A DNA stretch of 44,884 nt. Origin: a bacterium. Its GTDB lineage: Bacteria > Planctomycetota > Planctomycetia > Isosphaerales > Isosphaeraceae. The DNA lies in NCBI GenBank assembly GCA_016125085.1, contig WGMM01000017.1, positions 1 through 44,884 of the forward strand, in the 5' to 3' direction. This document shows positions 10,001 to 19,193 of the stretch, one piece after another. A model generated the notes under the pieces. The model saw only the letters and a list, made by a program, of their open reading frames with translations. It did not search any database and was not told the origin of the DNA. Every line of letters starts with the position of its first letter. Position 1 is the stretch's first letter. Position numbers and translations under genes: made by a program.

Positions 10001-10017
10001 TGGAGAATGCGCCATGA
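7009..10017 (+). CDS. Pirellula/Verrucomicrobium-type haem-binding dehydrogenase (CxxCH)
   Basis: 1002 aa from the ATG at 7009, which gives a normal N-terminal signal (MTIRWLRLG followed by a hydrophobic core); an in-frame TTG at 6955 only adds non-signal sequence. The N-terminal half is a beta-propeller of the PVC membrane-bound dehydrogenase type, with Ca-binding-like loops DTDGDGMAD and DADGDDVPD and GGxxHGGH motifs. A HEAT-like helical middle follows. The C-terminus is a class I cytochrome c domain with CAGCH at 879-883 and the family-specific tail (VDPSxxIRKEY, then MNDGRVLEGLL). It probably oxidises a sugar or alcohol outside the cytoplasm and passes electrons to its own haem. It follows the DUF1501 gene by 60 bp and overlaps the next gene as ATGA. 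Confidence 0.9.
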   Translation: MTIRWLRLGLLTLSLMVAKGQPSPGQNLSPAQAVERMVLAKGLKASAVAAEPLVRQPVAIDFDDRGRLWAIQYLQYPNPAGLNRTKVDRYSRTVYDRVPEPPPKGPKGADRLTILEDTDGDGMADKARDFVTGLNLSTGFAFGDGGVYVLQAPYLLHYADADGDDVPDGDPRVLLAGFGMEDAHSLANSLTWGEDGWLYGLQGSTVTAKIRGIEFQQGIWRYHPPTDRFELFAEGGGNMWGLDFDEAGNLFASTNFGPHVALHVMQDAYYWKQFGKHGPLHNPYTFGHFDHMPHGGAHGGHVTAGGLFYLADRWPAEFRGRYIGANVLSHLIAEHVFEPKGATFSSRQAGIVLDSRDPWFAPCDQVLGPDGNVYVADWHDQRMAHPDPDADWDRTNGRIYAIRAAGDDRPTLSVRPDLAKKSSVELIGLLRDPNAFISRRARRILKERYEEPAVKRLNQVWHDRDLPVEFRREAFRTLVSMIDRDPANPAPLSADDFRSAVADTDPAIRRLAVQALGDFAVMPAAGRVAAIATPDSDLICLGQRIASVARVEDPQAIDGWARLASAVDDANDPTLDQRYWWAVERISQRDPAGIVDAIVSKSITNAAGQEKPLTSSEIVAEKVIGNLIRKYCYLGGNDIEPLVVRLVRLDVDRHLPFVLEAFRGGAPKPAGAFRLALTEICRDGQGDLIRWEIAARLGIEEARIAAKAEVMRDRGSLESKRFVAYLRTAADSGWADWSDICLVASRNENAAIAEAAWAGLSRLADDKTARKLVDEYSKSSQDRKKRTRAVLSARAETCATMLEAVAAGKIPRNDFALPELAAIARLGSESIDQKILKIWGKIAQATPEERLAEVRRLNNDLRAASGDAKIGRDLFAKVCAGCHRLYDVGKLVGPDLTGATRSDRDWLLTSIVDPSGVIRKEYQSRIIEMNDGRVLEGLLVESSGGLWKLAKSDGTVESLPASEIRESRESAVSVMPEGLYRQFDPQQLRDLFAFLQSLENAP

Positions 10018-11114
10018 TCGAGCGAACCGGCCCGAAAGACGAAGATCGCCCGCAAGCCGCAACGCGGCGCAATTTCCTGCAAGCGGCTGGGATGCTGGCC
10101 GTCGCCGGAAGAACGTGCCTTGCCGAAGATGGTTCCCGGGTCTATTCGAACACGCTCCGCCCGATCGCCGATCCCCGGCCGATTCTCGAAGACTTTCCCC
10201 AATACGTCGAGCCGATCCGGTGCGAAGCCCGCTTCGAAGCCCCTCCGATCATCGACGAACCGGGTGCGACGATCGAAGTCCGGGCCTGGCGCTGGTCCTA
10301 TAACGCCCGGGGCATCGTCGAAATCCCCAACCGCCTCCGTGGCGACCGCACGGCCGTGATTGTCGTGCATCCCTGGGCCATCGACGACGGCCAGGGCTGG
10401 AAGTCGCCCGAACCCGCCGGTGTGGCCTTTCAGTGCACCCCGCGCAAGAATGCACTGGTGATTCAGCACGCCCGCGACGTCCTCGACCCGCTCCTGAAAG
10501 GGCTCCGCGGCTCGACCCGGCTGGTCGCCTACAGCCTGCCCGGCAAGGAAGATCCGATCCGGCAGAAGATCTATCGTTCATTCACTTCGCACCCGACCCG
10601 GAAATCCCGGGCCGAGGGGGTCAGGGAACTGCATGCTCTGCTGGGTTCGTTCGATTACCGGGGCGGCGAGCTGCCGAAGTCGATCGTGCTGGACGCCGAA
10701 AACCCGGTGAAGTCCTATTTCGCGGCCTTTCCGGGGCTCGATGCCGGCGCGAAATATGACCCGAAGGGCTTCTGGGACTTGCCGATTCCGGTGATGTCGT
10801 CGATCGAGGTCGACCATTCCGATCTGGTGATTTACGACGCCGACGGCTACGAAAGCCTGCGTGAGCACTTGAAATCGCTGGGGATTCGCCACGTGATCCT
10901 GGCCGGTTACAACACCGACATGTGCGTGTGCAAAACCACCGCCGGCTGGGAGAACCTCCGGCGCGACTTTAGCGTTTTCCTCGTCGGCGATGCTACCATC
11001 GCCACCTTCCCGGCTCAGGATTCGCCTCGCCACGCCACCAACGCCGCCGTGAGCTTCGCGGCCCTCGATCTGCTCATCACGCAAAGCTCCTGGATTCGGA
11101 AGATCGAAAAATGA
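10014..11114 (+). CDS. Tat-exported isochorismatase-like cysteine hydrolase
   Basis: 366 aa with a Tat signal (TRRNFLQA, about 18-25). The C-terminal half has the isochorismatase-fold signature HVILAGYNTDMCVCKTTAGW, which supplies the candidate catalytic Cys, followed by FLVGDATIATF. The strand that normally carries the catalytic Asp in this superfamily (VIDxQ) reads VIVVHPWAIDD here, so the Asp may be displaced or absent. The protein is larger than usual family members (about 200 aa) because of an N-terminal extension. Its start overlaps the upstream stop as ATGA and its stop overlaps the next start the same way, so it is a genuine operon member. Hydrolysis of an amide or ester in the envelope is inferred. 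Confidence 0.82.
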   Translation: MIERTGPKDEDRPQAATRRNFLQAAGMLAVAGRTCLAEDGSRVYSNTLRPIADPRPILEDFPQYVEPIRCEARFEAPPIIDEPGATIEVRAWRWSYNARGIVEIPNRLRGDRTAVIVVHPWAIDDGQGWKSPEPAGVAFQCTPRKNALVIQHARDVLDPLLKGLRGSTRLVAYSLPGKEDPIRQKIYRSFTSHPTRKSRAEGVRELHALLGSFDYRGGELPKSIVLDAENPVKSYFAAFPGLDAGAKYDPKGFWDLPIPVMSSIEVDHSDLVIYDADGYESLREHLKSLGIRHVILAGYNTDMCVCKTTAGWENLRRDFSVFLVGDATIATFPAQDSPRHATNAAVSFAALDLLITQSSWIRKIEK

Positions 11115-12136
11115 AAGACAGCACGCGCCGCCGCTTTCTCGCTTCCGTTGCCGCGGTATCAGTCGGTTCAGCCTTGAAGGCAACGACTTCCGTCGCATCT
11201 CGTACGAATTCAGCCAAAGCCCAGGTGGCGATCACGCTCGACCTGGAAATGAGCCGCGAATTCCCCACCCGCGACCAGATGCACTGGGATTTCGAAAAGG
11301 GCAACCTGGACGAAGCGACGAAGCGCTATGCACTCGAAGCCGCGCGGCGGGTGAAGGCCAGGGGGGGCTTGATCCACTTCTTCGGACTGGGCCGGACGAT
11401 GGAACAGGCCGACGTCTCCTGGCTGCAGGAAATCGTGGATGCCGGCCACCCGCTCGGTAATCACACTTATGATCACGTCTATCTGCTCGCTTCGAAGCCG
11501 CAGGACTTGCAATTCCGGTTCGCCCGGGCTCCCTGGCTGCTCGAAGGCCGGGATATTCCCGCCGAATTGAAACGCAATATCGAATTGGCCGAACGCGCTT
11601 TCGAAACCCGATTGAAAGGCCGATCAGGGCGTTCCGGAGGCTTCCGCACCCCAGGCGGGTTCGCCACGGGCCTCAAGGGCAGGGAAGATCTGCAGAAAAT
11701 GCTTCTCGACATGGGTTACTCCTGGGTCAGCAGCCTTTATCCTGCTCATATCACTTCGAAGCCCGGCGAACGGCCTTCCGAAGAGGTCTTTCGCGGAATC
11801 GAAGACGCCCAGGCAATGGCCCAGCCGTTCGTCTATCCGACGGGGCTCGTCGAAATTCCCATGAGCCCGATTAGCGACGTCGGTGCCCTGCGCACTGGCA
11901 GGTGGCCGCTGGCCGATTTCAAGGAAGCCGTTCGCCGTGGCCTGCTGCGGTGCATCGAGCAGGGCCTGACGTTCGACTTCCTCGCCCACCCTTCATGCCT
12001 GGGTGTCGTCGATCCGAATTTCGAAACGATCGACGTGATCCTCGACACCGTCGAAGCTCATAAGGACAAGGCCTCGATCGTCAGCCTCGGTGAGATCGCA
12101 CGAAACGAATCGGCGATCAGGCGCCTTTCGAAATGA
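11111..12136 (+). CDS. Tat-exported polysaccharide deacetylase-like (NodB) protein
   Basis: 341 aa. The Tat signal STRRRFLAS is at the extreme N-terminus. NodB-like motifs follow: motif 1 reads AITLDLEMS (a D-x-E variant instead of TFDDG), and motif 2 is the metal-binding NHTYDH (H-T-Y-D-H). Later GGFRTPGGF fits motif 3 (RxPxG) and LAHPSCLG lies near the usual motif 5. The changed motif 1 resembles the TxDVE variant of some deacetylase branches and may mean different metal geometry. It is the last gene of the operon and probably removes N- or O-acyl groups from a glycan in the envelope. The stop at 12136 converges with the SCO1-like gene after 32 bp; no hairpin was seen between them. Confidence 0.85.
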   Translation: MKDSTRRRFLASVAAVSVGSALKATTSVASRTNSAKAQVAITLDLEMSREFPTRDQMHWDFEKGNLDEATKRYALEAARRVKARGGLIHFFGLGRTMEQADVSWLQEIVDAGHPLGNHTYDHVYLLASKPQDLQFRFARAPWLLEGRDIPAELKRNIELAERAFETRLKGRSGRSGGFRTPGGFATGLKGREDLQKMLLDMGYSWVSSLYPAHITSKPGERPSEEVFRGIEDAQAMAQPFVYPTGLVEIPMSPISDVGALRTGRWPLADFKEAVRRGLLRCIEQGLTFDFLAHPSCLGVVDPNFETIDVILDTVEAHKDKASIVSLGEIARNESAIRRLSK

Positions 12137-12168
12137 CGGAATTTCGAACTTGATTCGCGATTGGCGGA

Positions 12169-13245
12169 TCAGAGAGTTGCAATAGCCACAGGGGCATGGT
12201 TCATCTGATAGAGCATCAGGTAAATGATCACGCCCGTCAGGCTGATGTAGACCCAGATCGGAAATGTGACGCGGGCGATTTTCCGGTGCCGTTCGAAATC
12301 CTTGCGGATGGCACGATAAACCGTCAGGGCGATCATCGGCACCATCGCCACGGCCAGGACCGTGTGGGATAGAAGGATCGACAAATAGAGCGAGCGGATC
12401 GGCCCCGATCCCGGAAAACGCACCGTACCGACGAAGTAGTGATACGTCAGGTAGCAGCTGAGAAACGCCCCCGAGATCGCCAGGCAAGTGAGCATCAGGA
12501 AGGCATGCGCCCGCCAACGGCCTCTTCGCACTAAGGCCCATCCGGTCAGAAGGAACACGAAGCTCGTGAAATTGAGTGTGGCGTTGAGCTTCGGCAGAGC
12601 CCGGATCCACGACGCGAGGCCACGCCGGCGCGCTTCGGTGATGAGGGTCTCGAGTTCGGCGGGGTCGTTGGAATCGAAATGCCGGACGAGCTTCAGGCCC
12701 CGGTCGATCAGCACGATTCGGTCGCTGTGGGCGATGTCTTCCGCCCCGGCTTTTCGTTCCTCAGGCGTGGTCGGCACGACGCTGACGACGAACGACTTCT
12801 GAATCAGGTCATAAACGGCCGATTCGTCACCGGTGAGGAACCACCAGCGGGCCGGATCGGCCCCGAACTTTTCGCCGTACGATTTCAAAACTGAGGGCGT
12901 ATCGAACTTCGGATCGACGCTGAAGCTGACGATCCGGACATCCGTGCCGGCCAGCTTGTCCTGCAGGCCCTTGAGCGTCGCACTGATCCGCGGGCAGCTC
13001 GAAGGGCAACGCGTGAACGTGAACGCGGCCAGCCAGACCGAATCTTGAAGGTCGTCCGACCGCACGGTCTCGCCCGTCTCACGCGTCAGCGAAAACGGGC
13101 CGACCTGTCGGCCTTCCAGGAGCGAAGTGCCACGCGCCGGGGCATTTTGCCCGGAGGGCAGTCCGAAGCAGATACAGGCCGCCACGAGGAAAGAACCCGC
13201 GACGGCCAGAATTCCGAACCGGTAGCCGGAGTGAAGCGAATTCAC
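12169..13245 (-). CDS. SCO1/SenC copper chaperone fused to DUF420 membrane domain
   Basis: 358 aa, start GTG at 13245 overlapping the stop of the cox4 gene as GTGA, which indicates translational coupling. One N-terminal membrane segment (about 11-30) leads into a thioredoxin-fold SCO domain with the copper ligands CPSSCP (C80, C84) and H173 in AHSDRIVLID; this domain delivers Cu to the CuA site of subunit II. From about residue 218 a DUF420 domain of four transmembrane helices with conserved His (HAFLM, YHYF, LSHTVLA) follows. DUF420 proteins are often encoded separately next to cox genes, so the fusion puts two assembly functions on one chain. It is the last gene of the cox operon. Confidence 0.9.
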   Translation of the reverse strand: MNSLHSGYRFGILAVAGSFLVAACICFGLPSGQNAPARGTSLLEGRQVGPFSLTRETGETVRSDDLQDSVWLAAFTFTRCPSSCPRISATLKGLQDKLAGTDVRIVSFSVDPKFDTPSVLKSYGEKFGADPARWWFLTGDESAVYDLIQKSFVVSVVPTTPEERKAGAEDIAHSDRIVLIDRGLKLVRHFDSNDPAELETLITEARRRGLASWIRALPKLNATLNFTSFVFLLTGWALVRRGRWRAHAFLMLTCLAISGAFLSCYLTYHYFVGTVRFPGSGPIRSLYLSILLSHTVLAVAMVPMIALTVYRAIRKDFERHRKIARVTFPIWVYISLTGVIIYLMLYQMNHAPVAIATL

Positions 13246-13628
13246 GAACGCTGAATCTCAAGGGGTTGGCTGACGGTGATCATGGCCGAATCGTCTTCGG
13301 GAACGATCAGATCGTCCTGGGTTTTGTCACGTGCGATGTCCGGCGTGAGAGCCAGCACGACCAGAACGGCCAGAATGCAGGCCGGCACGATCATGGCGTA
13401 AACCCAATTGCCTTCGAATTTCACGTGCATGAAATAGAGGCCGACAAGGCTCGCCTTGACGAGGGCCAGTGTCATCAGCCCGAGAACCAGAAGGACGAAA
13501 TGCTCCTGGGTGAGCATGGCGTAAAAGTATTCAGCCACGGTCAGGAACAGAAGTGTCCAGAAGATCTTCATGTAATTCACATGAGGATGTTCATGAGCGG
13601 CGGCATGCTGTGCGTGGGAATCGGACAT
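13242..13628 (-). CDS. Cytochrome c oxidase subunit IV (prokaryotic type)
   Basis: 128 aa with a His-rich N-terminus (HAQHAAAHEHPH) and three transmembrane helices. The motif KASLVGLYFMHVKFE is characteristic of bacterial cytochrome oxidase subunit IV (COX4_pro family). This small subunit stabilises the oxidase core. It lies between coxC and the SCO1-DUF420 gene, overlapping the latter by 4 bp. Confidence 0.92.
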   Translation of the reverse strand: MSDSHAQHAAAHEHPHVNYMKIFWTLLFLTVAEYFYAMLTQEHFVLLVLGLMTLALVKASLVGLYFMHVKFEGNWVYAMIVPACILAVLVVLALTPDIARDKTQDDLIVPEDDSAMITVSQPLEIQRS

Positions 13629-13712
13629 GGCTTTTCGACTCGATTACCGGGTATGGGAGGGGAATCAGGTGTGCGATCGATCCGGATGCGGCCGGTTCTC
13701 TCGGCGCGACGA

Positions 13713-14450
13713 TCAGATCAGATAGACGACCGTGAACAGGATGATCCAGACCAGGTCGACGAAGTGCCAGTACAGACCGATATACTCCAGCGAGGCGTAG
13801 TTCTTCGAGTGATACACTCCACGCAGCGACTGAAGCAGGGCGCAGAAGATCATGAAAACACCCACCGCGACGTGCGTTCCGTGGAAGCCCGTCATCGTGA
13901 AGAAGCAGCTCGCGAACAGACTGACGTTCGGCCGGAAGTGTCCCGTCGGGCTGATGCCGACCGGGTAGATATGGCCGAACATCAGTTGATAGTATTCGTA
14001 CACCTGGACGCCGAGGAACGTGCCGCCGATAAGCATCGTGGCCAGCAGGTAGCGGGTCGTCATCTTGCGGTCGTCACGCTGGGCGGCCCCAAGCGCCAGA
14101 ACCATCGTCACCGACGAACAGATCAGGATGAACGTATTGGCCGCCGTAAGGTCGATCGACAACGGATTCGTCGCCGTATCGTAGGGCTTGGGCCAATTAT
14201 GGAAGACGACTTCTTCAGGATTGGAAATCGCTGTCAGGGGCGTATTCGGCGGATATTTGTCCGAATACGCCGTCGGCGGGCTGCCTGCCCGAAGCACGAT
14301 GTAGGATCCGATCAGCCCCGTGAAAAACATGATTTCCGTGGCCAGAAACAGCCACATCGCCACCTTGCCTGGCGTCACCGGCGCCGCGGATGCGGCGGGC
14401 TTGGACGTTGCGGTGGGTAAGGAGACTGGGAACGTTGCGATGTCTGACAT
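13713..14450 (-). CDS. coxC: Cytochrome c oxidase subunit III
   Basis: 245 aa, consistent with a seven-helix bacterial subunit III. Family features include KVAMWLFLATEIMFFTGLI early in the chain, a Glu in helix 3, and the FTMTGFHGTHVAVGVFM motif followed by YWHFVDLVWIILF at the C-terminus. It has no cofactor and supports sustained proton pumping by subunit I. An AAGGA Shine-Dalgarno sequence lies 5 nt before the ATG at 14450. It is placed between ctaB and cox4 in the operon. Confidence 0.95.
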   Translation of the reverse strand: MSDIATFPVSLPTATSKPAASAAPVTPGKVAMWLFLATEIMFFTGLIGSYIVLRAGSPPTAYSDKYPPNTPLTAISNPEEVVFHNWPKPYDTATNPLSIDLTAANTFILICSSVTMVLALGAAQRDDRKMTTRYLLATMLIGGTFLGVQVYEYYQLMFGHIYPVGISPTGHFRPNVSLFASCFFTMTGFHGTHVAVGVFMIFCALLQSLRGVYHSKNYASLEYIGLYWHFVDLVWIILFTVVYLI

Positions 14451-14489
14451 GGTCGTCCTTCGAACCGGAACTCCGACGGCCAGAGGCCG

Positions 14490-15419
14490 TCAAGCGGGCA
14501 AGGGATTGAGAATCAGGAACAGGTAGATGAGCGGCAGATAGTACAGGCTGGCATAGAGCATCCTCCGTGCCGAGCGGTCGTCTCTCCGCCGTACGAAATC
14601 CAGGCATCGGACCCAATAGTGCAGGCTCAGGGCCAAAGCCGCGACGAGATAGATCGATCCAGCCATTCCAAGACGAAACGGCAGGATCGAGACCGGTAGA
14701 AGCACGCTGGCGTATCCGAGCGATTGCAGAGAAGTGATCCAGCCGGAAGGATCGCGATGCGTGATCATCCGGTAACCGCCACGGCGGTAATCTTCACGAT
14801 GCAGCCAGGCGATCGCCAGGAAATGAGGGAATTGCCAGAGGAACAGAATCAGGAACAGAGCGATAGCTTCGACGCCGACCGAGCCGGTCGCGGCCGCCCA
14901 GCCGATGACCGGCGGCAGAGCGCCAGGCACAGCACCGACGACAGTATTGATCGAGCTGATCGGTTTGAGAGGCGTGTAGGCGGCCAGATAGAGTAGCCAG
15001 GTAGCGGCCGCACACAGAAATGCCGGCACCGGCGCAAACCCGAGCAATGACAGGGAACCGGTCGCTAGCAGAACAAGGCCGACGACGACCGATTCGGCTA
15101 CGGTCGTCCTGCCGCTGGGGATTGGCCTGCCCAGGGTACGTCGCATGCGAGCGTCCCGCCGCCATTCCATCGATTGATTCAGTACGCTCGCCGATGCGGC
15201 GAAAGCGGCTGTACCGAACATCGTCGCCAGAAACACGACAGGGTCAATCGAACCTCGGCAGCCGGAGATATAACCGACACCGGTCGTGACCAGCACCATC
15301 GTCACGATACGCGGCTTGGAAAGCTCTCGATAGTTGCTCAGTCGAGCGGCAAGCGAAACGCGAATCGCGTTCGAGGACGGGGACCGGCAGTCTGCGGGGG
15401 CGGAGGTCACGATCGACAT
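14490..15419 (-). CDS. ctaB: Protoheme IX farnesyltransferase (haem O synthase)
   Basis: 309 aa UbiA-family prenyltransferase with about nine membrane segments. It adds a farnesyl group to haem B to give haem O, the precursor of haem A for subunit I. The start of the enzyme domain, LSKPRIVTMVLVTTGVGY, and the prenyl-diphosphate-binding motif region NQSMEWRRDARMRRT are typical, although the usual NxxxERDxD spacing is slightly altered here. A second conserved stretch, HREDYRRGGYRM, follows. The gene overlaps ctaA by 13 bp, so the two haem A biosynthesis steps are translationally linked. Confidence 0.94.
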   Translation of the reverse strand: MSIVTSAPADCRSPSSNAIRVSLAARLSNYRELSKPRIVTMVLVTTGVGYISGCRGSIDPVVFLATMFGTAAFAASASVLNQSMEWRRDARMRRTLGRPIPSGRTTVAESVVVGLVLLATGSLSLLGFAPVPAFLCAAATWLLYLAAYTPLKPISSINTVVGAVPGALPPVIGWAAATGSVGVEAIALFLILFLWQFPHFLAIAWLHREDYRRGGYRMITHRDPSGWITSLQSLGYASVLLPVSILPFRLGMAGSIYLVAALALSLHYWVRCLDFVRRRDDRSARRMLYASLYYLPLIYLFLILNPLPA

Positions 15420-16399
15420 GCGGCCTCCAGTTCCTGAACTTCCGAAACGAACTCAGGCGATTGGTTCGTCGTACCAGCGGTTCGGGCACGGAAAACCCAC
15501 AAGGCCAGAACGGCGGTGAACGCCAGCAGCAAAGCCCCGTTCGCCTGGTGAACGGTCCGCAGCACCGCAGCCACATCTGTCACCCGCTTCGGTGTCCCGT
15601 CGAATGGCCGCATCACCCACCAGGCCAGAACGCCAAGGATGAGCTGTAAATGTGCCAGACCCGCCAGAGCGGTCCGGGTGATGCGAACTCCTCGAAACCG
15701 AACGATCGGTTCGCGACGCACCCGTGCCGTCAGAAGTGTTAGAGTCACGACCACGACGATACCAAGAATCGCATGCAGGTAAAGTTTACCAGGAGCAGGG
15801 AAATGGCGGAGCCAGGCCCCTGCTACGACCTGGCCATAAACCAGCGTCATTGAGACCGTAGCGAGCGTGCTTGTCTTCGTCGATACAGAAACAGGCTCGG
15901 AGAAATCCCCCTGCCTGGATCCGATCTGAGCCCATGTGCGGCTAGTCCAAGCTGTCAGGCAGGCAAGGTAGGCGAAAAAGGCCTGACCGAAGCAGCCATG
16001 AACCATGGCGAGATCAGTCGAAATGCGAGTGACTCTCAAGCCGCCCATCACCCCTTGAACGATCACGCCGGCAAGCGCCAGCCAGGCTGCGAGCTTGACG
16101 CGGCCAGGCACACGCTTCGAAAACTGCAGAAACGGCGCCACGATCAGTAGACAAAGCCCGACTGCTGACCCGTACAGACGGTGTCCATGTTCGATGAACA
16201 CGCCCCAGGCCGAGTTGGCGAAGTCGTAGAGAAACATGTTCACGCCGAACGTCGTAGGCCAGTCCGGAACGGCCATGCCTACGCCATAAGTCGTGACCAG
16301 CCCGCCCACGAAGAGCAGGGGCCAGGTAAATACGCAGGCGAACAGGAATAATCTGTTCGCCAGGATCGGGATTGGATCAGACAGTCGCGGATGGTTCAT
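15407..16399 (-). CDS. ctaA: Haem A synthase (COX15/CtaA family)
   Basis: 330 aa with eight predicted transmembrane helices. The conserved histidines are visible in IEHGHRLYGS, DLAMVHGCFGQ, RHFPAPGKLYLHAILG and TVHQANGALL, matching the paired haem ligands of CtaA/COX15. MAVPDWPTTFGVNMF near the N-terminus is also typical. The enzyme oxidises haem O to haem A. It lies directly between coxA and ctaB and is co-transcribed with both. A 9-bp inverted repeat separates it from coxA. Confidence 0.94.
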   Translation of the reverse strand: MNHPRLSDPIPILANRLFLFACVFTWPLLFVGGLVTTYGVGMAVPDWPTTFGVNMFLYDFANSAWGVFIEHGHRLYGSAVGLCLLIVAPFLQFSKRVPGRVKLAAWLALAGVIVQGVMGGLRVTRISTDLAMVHGCFGQAFFAYLACLTAWTSRTWAQIGSRQGDFSEPVSVSTKTSTLATVSMTLVYGQVVAGAWLRHFPAPGKLYLHAILGIVVVVTLTLLTARVRREPIVRFRGVRITRTALAGLAHLQLILGVLAWWVMRPFDGTPKRVTDVAAVLRTVHQANGALLLAFTAVLALWVFRARTAGTTNQSPEFVSEVQELEAACRS

Positions 16400-16446
16400 C
16401 CGGTGCGCTCTGAAGTGCCTTCTGGAGTCTTCTCGGATAGATGAAC

Positions 16447-16478
16447 CGGAGCGGGGCCAGTCAAGTGCACCCGCTCCG
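16447..16478 (-). other. Stem-loop between coxA and ctaA
   Basis: CGGAGCGGG (16447-16455) and CCCGCTCCG (16470-16478) are exact inverted copies with a 14-nt loop. It lies 23 nt after the coxA stop and has no U-tract, so it is more likely an mRNA processing or stabilising hairpin or a leaky terminator than a full stop. It could reduce ctaA/ctaB expression relative to coxA. Confidence 0.4.
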
Positions 16479-16500
16479 AAACTTCAGGCCTCGGTGACAC

Positions 16501-18306
<1,806 letters not shown>

Positions 18307-18311
18307 CGGGT

Positions 18312-19106
18312 TCATCCTCCGTTCGCGGCGTTGGCCAACGCCAGTTGATCACGATTCTGTTCCGACTTGGCTTTCTTCAGCCACTCGTCGAATTCCGCTT
18401 GCGTTTCGTGCACGGTCACGTTCCCGCGCATCTTGTAATGGCCCCAGCCGCAAAGCTCCGCACAAACCAGTTCGAATTTTCCGGATTGCTCGGAATCGAA
18501 CCAGACCGGAATCGTCAGACCCGGCACGGCATCCTGTTTGATTCGGAACTGCGGCAGGAAGAACGAGTGAAGCACGTCCGTGCTTCGCAGGTGAATCACC
18601 GTCGGTTCGCTCTTCACGAAGTGAAAGTCGTTCACCGTGATCAAGTCGTCATCCGTATGCAGTCTGCGATCTTCGCCTGCGTAACGAAAGACCCACTGAA
18701 ACTGGCGTGCCGTCACCTCTGCGACGGGCTGAACCTTCGGCATCGAACTGCGGAACTTGATTTTCGACCACGTTCCCATCTGATAGAGAGCCAGGAAGAC
18801 CAGGATCGAAGCCGGAATGATCGTCCAGATCACTTCGAGCTTCATCTGGCCATGCACATACTCGGCTTTCCGGCCCGGTGCATCCGGAAATTTCCAGAGG
18901 ATGTAGCAGAGAACGACCTGCGTTCCGATGAACACAATGCCTGTGATCAGCAGGATGATGACGAAAAGGTGATCGATCTCGCGACCGATCGTCGAGACAT
19001 TGGGAACCAGCCACCAGTCCGCGTCGGAACGTGCGTACACGAAGCACCCCGTCGCGAAGATCGCTCCCAAAGCGAACAGGAGAGTCCAGAGCCGTTCGGG
19101 TTTCAT
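18312..19106 (-). CDS. coxB: Cytochrome c oxidase subunit II with CuA site
   Basis: 264 aa from the ATG at 19106, which has a GGGAG Shine-Dalgarno 5 nt upstream; the farther in-frame ATG at 19157 has none. An N-terminal membrane segment or signal (about 7-25) and two helices (about 46-70 and 92-110) anchor a periplasmic cupredoxin domain. The CuA ligands are complete: H180, C215, E217, C219, H223 and M226 in CAELCGWGHYKM. There is no C-terminal cytochrome c domain, so the oxidase is aa3-like in this subunit and must take electrons from a separate cytochrome, plausibly the product of the gene just upstream. Confidence 0.96.
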   Translation of the reverse strand: MKPERLWTLLFALGAIFATGCFVYARSDADWWLVPNVSTIGREIDHLFVIILLITGIVFIGTQVVLCYILWKFPDAPGRKAEYVHGQMKLEVIWTIIPASILVFLALYQMGTWSKIKFRSSMPKVQPVAEVTARQFQWVFRYAGEDRRLHTDDDLITVNDFHFVKSEPTVIHLRSTDVLHSFFLPQFRIKQDAVPGLTIPVWFDSEQSGKFELVCAELCGWGHYKMRGNVTVHETQAEFDEWLKKAKSEQNRDQLALANAANGG

Positions 19107-19193
19107 TGTCACTCCCATCTGAAACGCTTCGGTAGGGCCGGACGGAGGCGTCGCCATCCCGTTGCGTGTTCGAGTCCGAAAAATTTCTTGTGA

